DNA of 64,000 bases from an uncultured Chthonomonas sp. (GTDB lineage Bacteria; Armatimonadota; Chthonomonadetes; Chthonomonadales; Chthonomonadaceae): contig CAIONQ010000090.1 in the NCBI GenBank assembly GCA_903859705.1, forward strand, positions 32,862-96,861, given 5' to 3'. This document shows, piece by piece, positions 9,245 through 18,892 of the stretch (its first letter is position 1; every line of letters starts with the position of its first letter). Both the position numbers and the translations under genes were made by a program. Below the pieces are notes generated by a model. That model did no database searches and was not told the origin of the DNA. It saw nothing but the letters and a program-made list of their open reading frames with translations.

Positions 9245-10305
9245 GCGGTGCCTCCTGCTCGGTTTGGAATGTTCACGGTTGTGCCGGTTCTCGCGGCCTC
9301 ATACGCTGCACACACTACGTCCACAACGTGGGCTCCGTGGCTTGCCGGAGAGAACAGGCTATCTTCACCCCGAATGGCGGTGCAGAAGTTACCAACCGGT
9401 GTACCAGCATGGGGCAGCTCATCTTCTTTAAAGTGCTGCGTTGGGTGTCCATGAATTTCGATCGTTGTATCAAATTCAAAGCCATTCACTGTGATGACTC
9501 CGCCAGACGCGCCGAATACGTTGCGTACGCGGCGGCCAGCAAAGCCGCTATCGCCAATACTGTTGATGGTTACAATGGCACCGTTCTCCAGAGTAATGAT
9601 AAGCGATGCACGCATATCGCTCGGCGTTTCATCCATGGTGCAGGCAACTTTAACGGCTCGCTGGCCAGTTACCCACAGCACTTCGGAAACAAGGTGAGAA
9701 CCTCCATCGATAAAGTAGCCACCGCCATTGGCTTCCGGGTCGGAGCGGAAGCTGGTTGGTGCAACAATACCAGGCAAATTGGCCGGTGCAGGCGCTTTGC
9801 CAAAAACATATTCCGCGTTTCCGGTCCAGTACATAGCCGCGCTCTCAAGCTCACCCATCTCTTTACTTGCCAGCGCATGCTTCATTCTGTGGCAGTGTGC
9901 CCAGAAAGGCGGATTCAGAGCAACTCCCAGGTGCAGTCCTGCCCGTTCTGCCCGTGCAACCAGATCCCATGCTTCGGCTGGCTCAATGGTCATTGGCTTT
10001 TCAAGCAGCACATGAATGCCTTTATTTAACGCTGCCACGGTCTGTGCATAGTGCAGATTGTTCGGAGTGGCAATCAAAACGGCATCTAACGTCTCATACT
10101 CCAGCATTGCCTCCCAGTTTTCATAGGCATGCTCAGCATCAATGCCGAAATGGTGCGCCAGCTTTTCACGTGCAGCAGCATCTCTACGGCAAAATGCAAC
10201 AAGGTCTACCCCCTCATCGCGTTGCGCGTCTGGCATATGCCGCCGAGATGCAAACCAGCCAGCCCCAATTACTCCCAGCCTTACAGGCCGATCCCACTTA
10301 TTCAC
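9241..10305 (-). CDS. Gfo/Idh/MocA family NAD(P)-dependent oxidoreductase
   Basis: A sugar or inositol dehydrogenase-like protein of 354 residues. The N-terminal Rossmann fold has [10 protein letters not shown], followed by [13 protein letters not shown] and the family signature [12 protein letters not shown], in which the Lys is catalytic. The C-terminal alpha/beta domain has [12 protein letters not shown], with the catalytic His/Asp region. The GTG at 10305 has GGGAG eight bases upstream and is preferred to a TTG at 10320. It is the first gene of a two-gene unit with the PhnP-like hydrolase and is divergent from the cupin-deoC operon. The substrate cannot be read from sequence. Confidence 0.9.
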   Translation of the reverse strand: MNKWDRPVRLGVIGAGWFASRRHMPDAQRDEGVDLVAFCRRDAAAREKLAHHFGIDAEHAYENWEAMLEYETLDAVLIATPNNLHYAQTVAALNKGIHVLLEKPMTIEPAEAWDLVARAERAGLHLGVALNPPFWAHCHRMKHALASKEMGELESAAMYWTGNAEYVFGKAPAPANLPGIVAPTSFRSDPEANGGGYFIDGGSHLVSEVLWVTGQRAVKVACTMDETPSDMRASLIITLENGAIVTINSIGDSGFAGRRVRNVFGASGGVITVNGFEFDTTIEIHGHPTQHFKEDELPHAGTPVGNFCTAIRGEDSLFSPASHGAHVVDVVCAAYEAARTGTTVNIPNRAGGTA

Positions 10306-10464
10306 AGCGATTTCTCCCAATTCTTTTCACACTTGCGCCATGGTTCGCAGCATGGCACTTCAATTCGCAGGGAATTACCGGCGCGGCGCAGAACTTCGAA
10401 ACCAAGCCGCTGGCTTTCCCGAGCCGAGCACATAATCTTTCGTTTAAAAGAAGGCACTCACATT

Positions 10465-10791
10465 ATGAGCTTTTTCAAGATTTCGGAGCAAGCCGACAAA
10501 CAGCTTTTCCCCGGAGTATCTATCAGAACTGTATCTGGTGATGCCATCATGATGTCGTTTGTTACGTTTCATTATGCGGGCGCGGATGTGCCCATGCATA
10601 GCCACCCGCACGAACAAACCGGCACGGGGCTAGAGGGCGCATTTGAACTCACTATTGATAATGAAACGCGCATCATTCGTCCTGGCGATGCTTACACCAT
10701 TCCCGGCGGAACCCCGCACAGTGCCCGCTCTGTAGATGGGCCAGCCCTTGCCCTGGATATTTTTAATCCCATTCGGGAAGATTACCTGTAA
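10465..10791 (+). CDS. Small single-domain cupin protein
   Basis: A 108-residue beta-barrel protein of the cupin superfamily. Motif 1 contains H45, H47, H49 and E50 (MHSHPHEQ). Motif 2 is [13 protein letters not shown] with H85, so a metal site is complete. The ATG at 10465 is preceded by AGAAGG. Related small cupins serve as sugar-phosphate binders, isomerases or regulators; the role here is unknown. It is 28 bases before deoC on the same strand and probably opens that operon. The divergent Gfo/Idh/MocA gene lies across a 159-base shared upstream region. Confidence 0.85.
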   Translation: MSFFKISEQADKQLFPGVSIRTVSGDAIMMSFVTFHYAGADVPMHSHPHEQTGTGLEGAFELTIDNETRIIRPGDAYTIPGGTPHSARSVDGPALALDIFNPIREDYL

Positions 10792-10819
10792 GTAAGCCAT
10801 CGTATAACAGCAAACCGTT

Positions 10820-11773
10820 ATGACTCATCCACGAAACCCAGGCATGCCTCTCGATCTTGAGTGGGCACTAAAACAGAACATCAACCGCTCCGCCATCGAG
10901 CGCAGAACCGCTGCCCTACCCGGCCGCCGAACTGTTAAGAAGCAATGGCAAGTTGCATGGCTACTGCGTGCCGTAACATGTATTGATCTTACCACGCTTG
11001 CCGGCGATGATACTCCTGGCAATGTGCGCCGACTGTGCGCGAAGGCCAGAAACCCCGTTCGCAAAGATGTTCTGGATGCACTGGGTGCGCAAGATCTTGG
11101 GATTACGGTTGGTGCTGTTTGTGTTTACCATGAGATGATCGTACCGGCGCTGGATGCTCTCAATGGATCTGGAATACCGGTTGCGGCAGTGTCTACAGGT
11201 TTCCCTGCGGGATTAACACCATTTCACCTTAGAGTGGCAGAGATTGAAGAATCGGTACGTGCCGGCGCCGGGGAAATTGATATCGTAATATCCCGCAGGC
11301 ATGTGCTTACTGGCAACTGGGATGAGCTATACGATGAGGTGGTTCGGTATAGATCCGCCTGTGGTGAAGCACACTTAAAAACCATACTCGCAACTGGCGA
11401 ATTGGGCACACTTCAAAACGTGTATCGCGCCTCCATGGTATGCATGATGGCAGGCGCCGATTTTATAAAAACCAGTACGGGAAAAGAGAGCGTTAACGCT
11501 ACCCTGCCCGTTAGCCTGGTCATGGCACGCGCTATTCGAGATTATGCCGAACGCACGGGCTGGAAAGTCGGCTTCAAACCCGCCGGTGGAATACGAACTG
11601 CAAAGCAGTCTCTGGATTGGCTGGTTCTGATGAAGGAAGAGCTGGGCGATGCCTGGCTATGCCCGGAGCTGTTCCGATTTGGAGCAAGTGGCCTGCTTAC
11701 CGATATCGAACGCCAGCTGGAACATAACGCAACTGGCCGGTATGCCGCTATGAACCACCAGCCAATGGCTTGA
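10820..11773 (+). CDS. deoC: Deoxyribose-phosphate aldolase
   Basis: Cleaves 2-deoxy-D-ribose 5-phosphate to glyceraldehyde 3-phosphate and acetaldehyde in the cytoplasm, in deoxynucleoside catabolism. The Schiff-base lysine is K217 in ADFIKTSTGK, the second catalytic lysine is K253 in KPAGGIRT, and the proton-relay Asp is in CIDLTTL or EIDIVI. The 317-residue length matches the longer DERA branch with an N-terminal extension of about 45 residues, rather than the short 220-residue form. It is followed after 34 bases by an ALDH16-type aldehyde dehydrogenase that could remove the acetaldehyde, a pairing that supports both assignments. Confidence 0.93.
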   Translation: MTHPRNPGMPLDLEWALKQNINRSAIERRTAALPGRRTVKKQWQVAWLLRAVTCIDLTTLAGDDTPGNVRRLCAKARNPVRKDVLDALGAQDLGITVGAVCVYHEMIVPALDALNGSGIPVAAVSTGFPAGLTPFHLRVAEIEESVRAGAGEIDIVISRRHVLTGNWDELYDEVVRYRSACGEAHLKTILATGELGTLQNVYRASMVCMMAGADFIKTSTGKESVNATLPVSLVMARAIRDYAERTGWKVGFKPAGGIRTAKQSLDWLVLMKEELGDAWLCPELFRFGASGLLTDIERQLEHNATGRYAAMNHQPMA

Positions 11774-11807
11774 GTACGCTTCTTGGATTAAGGTTTAGAA
11801 CAGACCA

Positions 11808-14231
11808 ATGAATACCAGTGAGATATTTAAATCTATGGAATACGGACCAGCACCCGAGAGCGCTGCCGATGCCCTGCAATGGATTAAAGGCCACAGCAGT
11901 AACGGTAAGTTTGACCTGTTTATTGATGGCGCATGGCTACAGCGGGCAGACAATGCCGAGCTGGAAACAACAAACCCAGCCACCGGGGATAAGCTGGCAA
12001 CAATTACAGTGGGCACGGGTGCCGATGCCTTACTGGCCGTGCGTGCAGCCCGGGCTGCGTTAGATGGTTGGCAGGCCATTGGCCCGAATGGGCGCGCAAG
12101 GTACCTGTACGCCCTGGCACGGCTTATTCAGAAGCACTCACGTTTGTTAGCCGTGTTGGAAACGCTGGATAATGGCAAACCCATCCGGGAAAGCCGGGAT
12201 ATTGATATACCACTGGCCGCACGCCACTTCTACCATCATGCAGGCTGGGCTCAGCTTCTTAACACCGAGTTTCCTGGTTACACGGCCGTAGGTGTGGCCG
12301 CACAGATCATCCCCTGGAACTTCCCACTGTTGATGCTTGCCTGGAAGGCCGCACCGGCGCTGGCGGCGGGCTGCACCATTGTGCTGAAACCGGCAGAGAA
12401 TACGCCGCTAACGGCGCTGGCATTTGCGCATCTCTGTACCGAAGCTGGGCTGCCGGGCGGAGTGGTGAACATCCTAACCGGCGATGGATCTACCGGGGAA
12501 GCACTCACCCGCATTCAAGGGATCAGCAAGATTGCCTTTACAGGCTCCACGGAGGTTGGGCGCGCTATTCGCAAGTCTACCGCAGGCACAGATATCAAGT
12601 TGACTCTGGAGTTGGGGGGCAAATCTCCCTTTATTGTGTTTGAAGATGCCGATCTGGATAGCGCTGTTGAGGGGCTGGTAGATTCCATCTGGTTTAACCA
12701 GGGCCAGGTATGCTGTGCAGGCTCTCGCCTGCTGGTGCAGGAGAGCATTCAGGAGCGCTTTATAGCATGCGTTAAAGCACGAATGCAGAAAGTCCGAGTT
12801 GGCAGCCCTATGGATAAAACCGTGGACATGGGTGCGATAGTATCCGAAGTCCAACGCGAGCGCATCCAATCTATGGTGGCCACAGCACAAGAAGAAGGCG
12901 CCGAGGTTTGGCAGCCATCGGGCACATGCCCCTCTTCTGGGTGCTTCTATCCGCCAACGCTTATCACCGGCACAGGAATGACTTCCACAGTAATGCAAGA
13001 AGAGATTTTTGGGCCGGTACTAACTGCCATCAGCTTTAGAACTCCGGCAGAAGCGGTGGAGATTGCAAACAACACGCGATACGGGCTGGCTGCAAGCGTA
13101 TGGACCGAGAGCATAAGCCTTGCTCTGGATGTTGCGCCTAAACTCAAAGCAGGCACGGTATGGATCAACAGCGCCAACCTGTTTGATGCTGGCTCTGGCT
13201 TTGGTGGATACCGTGAAAGCGGTTTCGGCCGTGAAGGCGGCCGCGAAGGAATGTGGGAGTATCTTAAGCCTGCCCAATCGGCCACTGGGTATTCCGCTGA
13301 GTATATCCTCGAACACACCGATTTAGGAGATGAAGATCCCGAACCGGAAGAGGCAGTTCTGCCAACCCATGCAGCAACAACAGGTATGGACCGCACTGCA
13401 AAACTTTACATTGGCGGCAAGCAGGCACGGCCAGATTCTGGTTATTCGCTGCCAGTAGTCTCCCCGGATGGGCGTGAAATTGGGTTGGTGGGTGCGGGCA
13501 GTCGGAAAGATATTCGTAATGCCGTGGAGACTGCAAGGGCGGCCTTGCCCGGCTGGGCCGGTGCCACTGCGCATCTGCGCGCACAGATTTTGTACTACAT
13601 TGCGGAGAACCTTGAGGTACGCGCCACAGAATTCGCTGAGCGCATTTCTGTGCAAACAGGCAGATCGTTTGAAGATGGCGCCACTGAAGTGGCCCTTAGC
13701 ATCGAAAGGCTATTTACCTGGGCAGCCCTGGCGGATAAAGTTGATGGTGCTGTACACTCCACACCTGGCAGGCAGGCAACTCTGGCAATGGTCGAGCCAG
13801 TAGGTATCATCGGCATTGGCTGTGCATGGGAGCAGCCCCTGCTTGGCCTCGTAGCCACCGTTGCGCCGGCTATCGCCCTGGGAAACACTGTGATTTTGGT
13901 GCCATCCGAAAAGCATCCGCTGAGCGCAACGGACTTGTATCAGGTACTGGATACATCCGATCTGCCAGCAGGCGTCGTGAACATTGTTACCGGCCCACGC
14001 GATCCCCTGATGCAAACGCTGGCTTCCCACGATGAAGTAAATGCCGTGTGGTACTGGGGAACGCATCCTGGAGTAAAATCCGTTCACGAGCTCTCCGCAG
14101 CAAATCTCAAGCGCACCTGGGCAAATGGCGTTAGCAACGATGCATGGCTCTCAACAAGCACAACTGCCCTCGAACGTTTCAAACACGAAGCCACACAGGT
14201 TAAGAATATCTGGATACCTTATGGGGTGTAG
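11808..14231 (+). CDS. ALDH16-type tandem aldehyde dehydrogenase
   Basis: An 807-residue protein with two aldehyde dehydrogenase domains. The N-terminal domain (about 35-490) has the active-site Glu268 in LELGGKSPF and Cys302 in GQVCCAGSR, and should oxidise aldehydes with NAD. The C-terminal domain (about 525-800) keeps the Rossmann half (VEPVGIIGIGCAWEQP) but no catalytic Cys, and ends in KNIWIPYGV. That ending and the truncated second domain are the hallmarks I associate with the ALDH16 family. Position after deoC suggests that acetaldehyde is the physiological substrate, giving acetate. It is part of the cupin-deoC-ALDH-PHP cluster. Confidence 0.9.
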   Translation: MNTSEIFKSMEYGPAPESAADALQWIKGHSSNGKFDLFIDGAWLQRADNAELETTNPATGDKLATITVGTGADALLAVRAARAALDGWQAIGPNGRARYLYALARLIQKHSRLLAVLETLDNGKPIRESRDIDIPLAARHFYHHAGWAQLLNTEFPGYTAVGVAAQIIPWNFPLLMLAWKAAPALAAGCTIVLKPAENTPLTALAFAHLCTEAGLPGGVVNILTGDGSTGEALTRIQGISKIAFTGSTEVGRAIRKSTAGTDIKLTLELGGKSPFIVFEDADLDSAVEGLVDSIWFNQGQVCCAGSRLLVQESIQERFIACVKARMQKVRVGSPMDKTVDMGAIVSEVQRERIQSMVATAQEEGAEVWQPSGTCPSSGCFYPPTLITGTGMTSTVMQEEIFGPVLTAISFRTPAEAVEIANNTRYGLAASVWTESISLALDVAPKLKAGTVWINSANLFDAGSGFGGYRESGFGREGGREGMWEYLKPAQSATGYSAEYILEHTDLGDEDPEPEEAVLPTHAATTGMDRTAKLYIGGKQARPDSGYSLPVVSPDGREIGLVGAGSRKDIRNAVETARAALPGWAGATAHLRAQILYYIAENLEVRATEFAERISVQTGRSFEDGATEVALSIERLFTWAALADKVDGAVHSTPGRQATLAMVEPVGIIGIGCAWEQPLLGLVATVAPAIALGNTVILVPSEKHPLSATDLYQVLDTSDLPAGVVNIVTGPRDPLMQTLASHDEVNAVWYWGTHPGVKSVHELSAANLKRTWANGVSNDAWLSTSTTALERFKHEATQVKNIWIPYGV

Positions 14232-14286
14232 GGTGTGGTACCCTCATTGAGAATAATTAACGATTTTGAAGGGAAACAAAACGTCT

Positions 14287-15588
14287 ATGGCGACAAATAG
14301 TGCCGCACTACAGGATTCAGCCAGCCCGGCCGATATATACGCGGGCATCGGCTCTGTAAGTGAGATTGTTGCGCTTGCCGCACTTGTAACATCCACCGCT
14401 CGCAAACCAGCAAATGCGCACATTCATCTGCCCCCAAACTTCTCTGCTTTCGATACCGTAGAGCAGGCAGTGCAGCTTGCGGCTGACCAGGGCATCCGAG
14501 TACTTGGCGCCAACAACTATTACGATTATTCCGTGTATACGCAGTTCGGCACGCAATGTGCTGAAAAGGGAATTCTGGCGCTCTACGGCACCGAGATTAT
14601 CTGCATGATCGATTCTCTTCGTAATGCCGGTGTTAAGCTGAACGATCCCGGAAACCCTGGCAAAATGTACCTCTGTGGCAAGGGAATCTCCCGCTTTGCG
14701 CCGCTATCAACAGAAGGTGCTGCTCTGCTCAACACCATTCGCAAAAACGACTCGTCGCGTATGGCGGAGATGGTGAAGAAGCTCTCCGAATGCTGTGCAG
14801 AGGCTGGCCTTAGCGTAAGATTAACTGAGGCCGGAGTTAAGCAGATGGTGGTGGAGCGCCATGGCTGTTCACCAACCACCGTATACCTGCAGGAGCGCCA
14901 TGTTGCCCAGGCGCTGCAGGAAGCAATTGAAAATGAGATTGCCCCTGAGGAGCGTAGCGCCGCACTTGAAAAACTGTTTGGCACCACGGCCAAAAGCGCC
15001 CCGGATGATAGGGCAGGCATTCAGAATGAGATACGATCTCACCTGATGAAGGCGGGCAAAAAAGCTTTTGTCCCGGAGACTTTTGTAGATTTCGACCATG
15101 CGCGCAAGCTCATTCTTGCCCTCGGGGGCGTCCCATGCTATCCCATACTCGCGGACGGCGCCTCCCCCCTGTGTGGATACGAAGAGAACACGCAGAAACT
15201 GGCATCCGAAACGCGCGCACGGGGCCTCCACTGTACCGAGCTGATACCCGTGCGCAACTCTCCAGAGCAGGTGCTGCGCTACGCAAAGGCTATGCGTGAA
15301 GCTGGCTTTATTGTTACCGCCGGAACAGAACATAACACGCGAGACCTGATCCCCCTGGAGCCAACATGCCTGAATGGAGAGCCTATCCCGGACGAGGCTT
15401 TGGCGATCTTCTGGGAAGGTGCCTGCGTTGTGGCTGCCCATCAGTTCCTTGTTACCAACGAGCGATCTGGCTTTGTGGATGGCAGTGGTGCCCTGGCAGG
15501 CAAATATAGCTCGCCGGATGCACGCATCAAGCATCTTGCTGCTGTTGGCGCGGCCGTAATTGAAGCCGTTACGCGCAGTAAGGCGTAA
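14287..15588 (+). CDS. PHP-domain-like metal-dependent hydrolase family protein
   Basis: A 433-residue protein that looks like a PHP (polymerase and histidinol phosphatase) domain. It has an N-terminal HxH in AHIHLPPNFSAFDT, an acidic/His segment GTEI, and late metal-ligand motifs VDFDHAR and TAGTEHNTRD. An inserted helical region (about residues 140-270) separates the halves. The ATG at 14287 follows AAGGGA; an upstream TTG is less likely. It is the last gene of the cupin-deoC-ALDH cluster and ends at a strong hairpin. I do not recognise a defined substrate. A phosphatase or sugar-processing role with DeoC is possible but unproven. Confidence 0.7.
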   Translation: MATNSAALQDSASPADIYAGIGSVSEIVALAALVTSTARKPANAHIHLPPNFSAFDTVEQAVQLAADQGIRVLGANNYYDYSVYTQFGTQCAEKGILALYGTEIICMIDSLRNAGVKLNDPGNPGKMYLCGKGISRFAPLSTEGAALLNTIRKNDSSRMAEMVKKLSECCAEAGLSVRLTEAGVKQMVVERHGCSPTTVYLQERHVAQALQEAIENEIAPEERSAALEKLFGTTAKSAPDDRAGIQNEIRSHLMKAGKKAFVPETFVDFDHARKLILALGGVPCYPILADGASPLCGYEENTQKLASETRARGLHCTELIPVRNSPEQVLRYAKAMREAGFIVTAGTEHNTRDLIPLEPTCLNGEPIPDEALAIFWEGACVVAAHQFLVTNERSGFVDGSGALAGKYSSPDARIKHLAAVGAAVIEAVTRSKA

Positions 15589-15601
15589 CTATCGGATCAA
15601 A

Positions 15602-15636
15602 TGCGGGGGGATGCCACAAATTGGCATCCCCCCGCA
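15602..15636 (+). terminator. Strong 15-bp terminator-like hairpin
   Basis: Perfect arms TGCGGGGGGATGCCA (15602-15616) and TGGCATCCCCCCGCA (15622-15636) flank a 5-base loop, 14 bases after the PHP-gene stop. There is no T-run, but the stem is very GC-rich. It probably ends the deoC operon or protects its 3' end. Confidence 0.7.
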
Positions 15637-15956
15637 GCTGACTCAGAATAATCCGCAGTTTTTGCCTCGGTTACGAAATCACAAATTCGGAATGTCGCCG
15701 CTGCTGAACGGCACTTCTCTGCATGTTTTGTTGTCTGTATACCCGCGCTTACAAATCAAAGTGGCCCCGATTTGTGGTGGTTTAGTTTACGTAAATGGCT
15801 ATGTTGGGCTACTTCCACATTAATACCGGGTGCCTAATAACCGATGCTGCCGGGTACATGTAATAGAAACGCCCACTACTGTTAGCACCGTGGCGTTGGC
15901 GCAAGCACATACACTCGGTCAGTGGGCTTCACCCGGCCAGGGTGATACTGCAAATC
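15637..15956. other. Gap with no convincing gene
   Basis: About 320 bases between convergent genes. The only structure I can point to is a weak 6-bp hairpin (15929-15945), which may end the minus-strand gene. Short frames are present, but none has a ribosome site or recognisable protein. Confidence 0.5.
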
Positions 15957-16517
15957 TCATTTTTGCGAGTTATCGATTTGGATATTCGCTATTGAGCATC
16001 CTGAAGCCGGGTTATTTAGCAAGTAAACCTCATCTTCTATCATGACGCCAGCCAGATTGTGCGACAACGAGATTGAGCAAAAAGATGGAGTAACATCGGT
16101 TACGGATCCATCAGCAACGATAGTAAGTGATGGGCCATTGCGCCTGATTATAACAACACGGTCTCCCAATTTGATGTTATCGGTAGAACCGCGATTCACT
16201 CCAAGTCGACTGCTGATATAGGCACTCACAATTGCCGGGTGGTGTATCACATCCGCATCTCCACGAGATTGGATAGGATGAACACGCAGTTCCTCTGCAA
16301 GCTTCTGCCGCGCTACAGCCAACTTTCGTTCCAATTGAGAAATGGTTTCAATTAGGTGCCTTGCACTCCTGCTGGGTTGCGTGCCGGGCTGAATTTGTTG
16401 TCCTGTGTCACCACGGTAATCGCAGCCATTTGGAACGCTTTTGATACCAGCGGAAGTTTGAAAAGGAATACAAATAGCGGCTATTGCCAGGGAAGCTATA
16501 CAAAACTGTTTGATCAT
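15957..16517 (-). CDS. Secreted coiled-coil/beta-barrel hypothetical protein
   Basis: A 186-residue exported protein. The ATG at 16517 has GGAGG eight bases upstream and starts a clear signal peptide (MIKQFCIASLAIAAIC, ending TSAG). Residues 60-85 form an amphipathic coiled coil (LERKLAVARQKLAEEL). The last 70 residues form a predicted beta domain with IKLGDRVVIIRRNG and DEVYLLN, which resembles small OB- or FlgT-C-like barrels, but I cannot assign a family. Four cysteines are present in the mature part. It stands alone between the deoC cluster and the uronate pair. Function unknown. Confidence 0.65.
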   Translation of the reverse strand: MIKQFCIASLAIAAICIPFQTSAGIKSVPNGCDYRGDTGQQIQPGTQPSRSARHLIETISQLERKLAVARQKLAEELRVHPIQSRGDADVIHHPAIVSAYISSRLGVNRGSTDNIKLGDRVVIIRRNGPSLTIVADGSVTDVTPSFCSISLSHNLAGVMIEDEVYLLNNPASGCSIANIQIDNSQK

Positions 16518-16783
16518 AACGAATGCCTCCATAAGCCGGGATATTAAGTGAACGACTTTGATGCGATCACTTTTTGTTTCGCGCAAGCAAAAGATCTTGC
16601 CATTCGGAATAGTGCCTTTGAAAGCTTTCATGCAGCAACGGGCTAATAGGTTCAGCTAATTCATAGCGAAGCAGCGGCGCCGCAACGATACGCATGGGAA
16701 CTACGCCAGCTGGATGGCCAGGCAACCCCGTTTACTCGCTGCCTGTAAGGCACGCTCAAACACCTACTTAGCCCCGGCAACGA

Positions 16784-17599
16784 TCAAATAGTAACCGCAG
16801 AAAAGCCACCATCTACCACAATATTCTGCCCCGTTACAAAGGAAGACGCACGCTGAGAGGCCAGCCAGATAACAGCGCCAGCAAGCTCCTCTGGCCTACC
16901 AAAGCGAGCCATGGGTGTATGGCCAATTATCTGCCCGCCACGTGCCGAATAGCTACCATCTGCATTGTATAGCAGGGTCCTGTTCTGTTCTGCCGGGAAG
17001 AAACCCGGGCTTATGGCATTCACCCGTACTCCGCTGCCTGCCCACTCTCTGGCCAGAAACTGAGTGAGGTTTATTACGGCCGCTTTTGCCGCAGAATAGG
17101 CAACAACGCGGCTCAGTGGTGTTATGCCAGAGAGGGATGCGATGTTGATTATGCTGCCAGTGCCCTGCTCTATCATGCCTGCACCGAATACCTGACACGG
17201 CAATAATACGCCTCCCACCAGGTTGAGGTCAAAAACTCCTTGCCACGCATCCAGAGGCATCTTGCAGAAATCACTTCCGGGCGGCAGTGTGGCATCCGGC
17301 CGGTTACCGCCTGCAGCATTCACCAGAACATCTACCGCCCCATGCGCTGTTTCTGCAGCCGAACGTGCGTGGTGAAGAGAATCAGCATCCAGTGCATCTG
17401 CCATCGCGAATGTAGCTGTGCCGCCCGCTGCATGGATGGTATCAACACGCTCCTGCCCACGCTCTGCATTGCGCCCAACAACGGTAACAGCAGCCCCAGC
17501 GGCAGCCAGCGCTTCGGCCATGCCTCCGCCCAGGGCGCCGGTTCCACCAAGCACCACTGCATGCCTGCCGGTAAGATCGAACAGTGAGGCAACTGGCAT
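16784..17599 (-). CDS. SDR-family D-mannonate oxidoreductase / fructuronate reductase
   Basis: A short-chain dehydrogenase of 271 residues. It has the NAD(P) motif GGTGALGGGMAEA, NAAGG, and the catalytic Ser-Tyr-Lys set in IASLSG and AYSAAK. The segment PGFFPAEQNRTLL matches what I know of the SDR-type mannonate dehydrogenases that interconvert fructuronate and mannonate. The ATG at 17599 has GGAGG seven bases upstream and overlaps the stop of the epimerase gene by one base (TGATG). The neighbour would supply fructuronate from tagaturonate, so the two form consecutive steps of galacturonate catabolism. The later enzymes (mannonate dehydratase, KDG kinase and aldolase) are not in the window. 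Confidence 0.85.
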   Translation of the reverse strand: MPVASLFDLTGRHAVVLGGTGALGGGMAEALAAAGAAVTVVGRNAERGQERVDTIHAAGGTATFAMADALDADSLHHARSAAETAHGAVDVLVNAAGGNRPDATLPPGSDFCKMPLDAWQGVFDLNLVGGVLLPCQVFGAGMIEQGTGSIINIASLSGITPLSRVVAYSAAKAAVINLTQFLAREWAGSGVRVNAISPGFFPAEQNRTLLYNADGSYSARGGQIIGHTPMARFGRPEELAGAVIWLASQRASSFVTGQNIVVDGGFSAVTI

Positions 17600-18876
17600 C
17601 AATCCACCTCCGCGCTGTGGATGAACAGAGGTACAAGATGCCGCTCAAACAGATTTTCACGCACGCATCTTGAAATGGCTGGCTCACAGGCAACCAGCAT
17701 ATCCAGGTACCGGTCTCCCATCTGTGCGGCCACCTTATAGCCCACATGTATCAGCTGCCGAAGCGAGGAGTTGTACTCCTGGCAGCCAGGCTGGTGGCGC
17801 AGAGCGTTTACATACTGTTCGGAACTCCACCCATTAACCGTTTCTGTAGAAGGCAGTTTACTTTTATCTATATCGATCACGCTGGCATACGGCGCACACA
17901 GGTCATCACACTTATAAATCGCACCAGCATAAATCTCTTTTGCAAGCGCAAGCCCTTCACCGCCCGATTCTGCAAGCCCAATAACCTCTTCCAGCCAGGT
18001 GGTTCCTGCGGTTTTCAGGTGTAGCCCTGCGCCGGTTGCCAGCACGGCCTCTGCAATTGGGCGGTAGATGGAGAATTTATCTGAGCCGGAATGCACACTC
18101 AGCTTCAGATTGGCAGGCAGTCCATACCGGCTGATGGCATCTGCAATAACCGCCAGATCATCTCGAAACTCGCGTTCAAACTGCTCAGTATCTCCAACAT
18201 AATCCACGCCTTTGTTAAATCGGCCTGTAAACTTAGGAGCGATGGTTTGCAGCGGGATCTGCTCATCTGCCAGGGCCGCCAGGATAATCAACAGCTCAGG
18301 AGGAGTTTGTGGGGCATCGGTTTCATCCATCGATACTTCCGTTATGAAGTTATCGGCTCCACGATTATTCGCGATGTATCGGTAGATCCGGCCCGCCTCT
18401 TGCACCGCAGCAAGGTACTTGGCAGCAATGGCAGCGGAGGATTCTGGAGTTAGGTTAAGGGGAGCTTCAATACCAGCTATGGTTAAAGGATATCTGCCGC
18501 TAAGTTCAGGATGCCGATCCAGAAACGCCTCAACAGAACCAGCAGGCGGAGCCGCGCCAATAGAATCTGCCACATCGATCGTAAAGAAATCAGAAACTGG
18601 GAGAAAGCGGTCGACCGTTTCAAGGCGAATATGATCGGCATCCACATGGAATGGATGCTGCCAACCAAGCGCAGCAACAGCACTTTGTGCAGCAGCAAGC
18701 ACGCTCGGGGGCTCCGAGCCAACAATTAGATGCTCCCGGTTGCTTTTATTCCACACCGGCACCACAACCGGCCCACCCGGAAGCTCGGATGCCTGCTTAA
18801 GTGCGCTAAGCTGCGCCTTTGCCTGGTGGGCAAATCTATCTCCTACCCCAAAAGAAAACCGTTCAAGCTCCAGCAA
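17599..18876 (-). CDS. uxaE: Tagaturonate epimerase family protein
   Basis: A 425-residue protein resembling UxaE, the D-tagaturonate 3-epimerase that makes D-fructuronate in organisms using the alternative galacturonate route. Characteristic segments are FSFGVGDRFAHQAKAQ and PVWNKSNREH near the N terminus and KLSVHSGSDKFSIYRPIAEA and HLKTAGTTWLEE in the C-terminal half, with conserved His and Asp/Lys that probably bind metal and substrate. The start is a TTG with GAGGTG upstream; no ATG is available. It is translationally coupled to the SDR mannonate oxidoreductase, which supports the assignment. Confidence 0.82.
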   Translation of the reverse strand: MLELERFSFGVGDRFAHQAKAQLSALKQASELPGGPVVVPVWNKSNREHLIVGSEPPSVLAAAQSAVAALGWQHPFHVDADHIRLETVDRFLPVSDFFTIDVADSIGAAPPAGSVEAFLDRHPELSGRYPLTIAGIEAPLNLTPESSAAIAAKYLAAVQEAGRIYRYIANNRGADNFITEVSMDETDAPQTPPELLIILAALADEQIPLQTIAPKFTGRFNKGVDYVGDTEQFEREFRDDLAVIADAISRYGLPANLKLSVHSGSDKFSIYRPIAEAVLATGAGLHLKTAGTTWLEEVIGLAESGGEGLALAKEIYAGAIYKCDDLCAPYASVIDIDKSKLPSTETVNGWSSEQYVNALRHQPGCQEYNSSLRQLIHVGYKVAAQMGDRYLDMLVACEPAISRCVRENLFERHLVPLFIHSAEVD

Positions 18877-18892
18877 AGTGCCACCTCACCAA

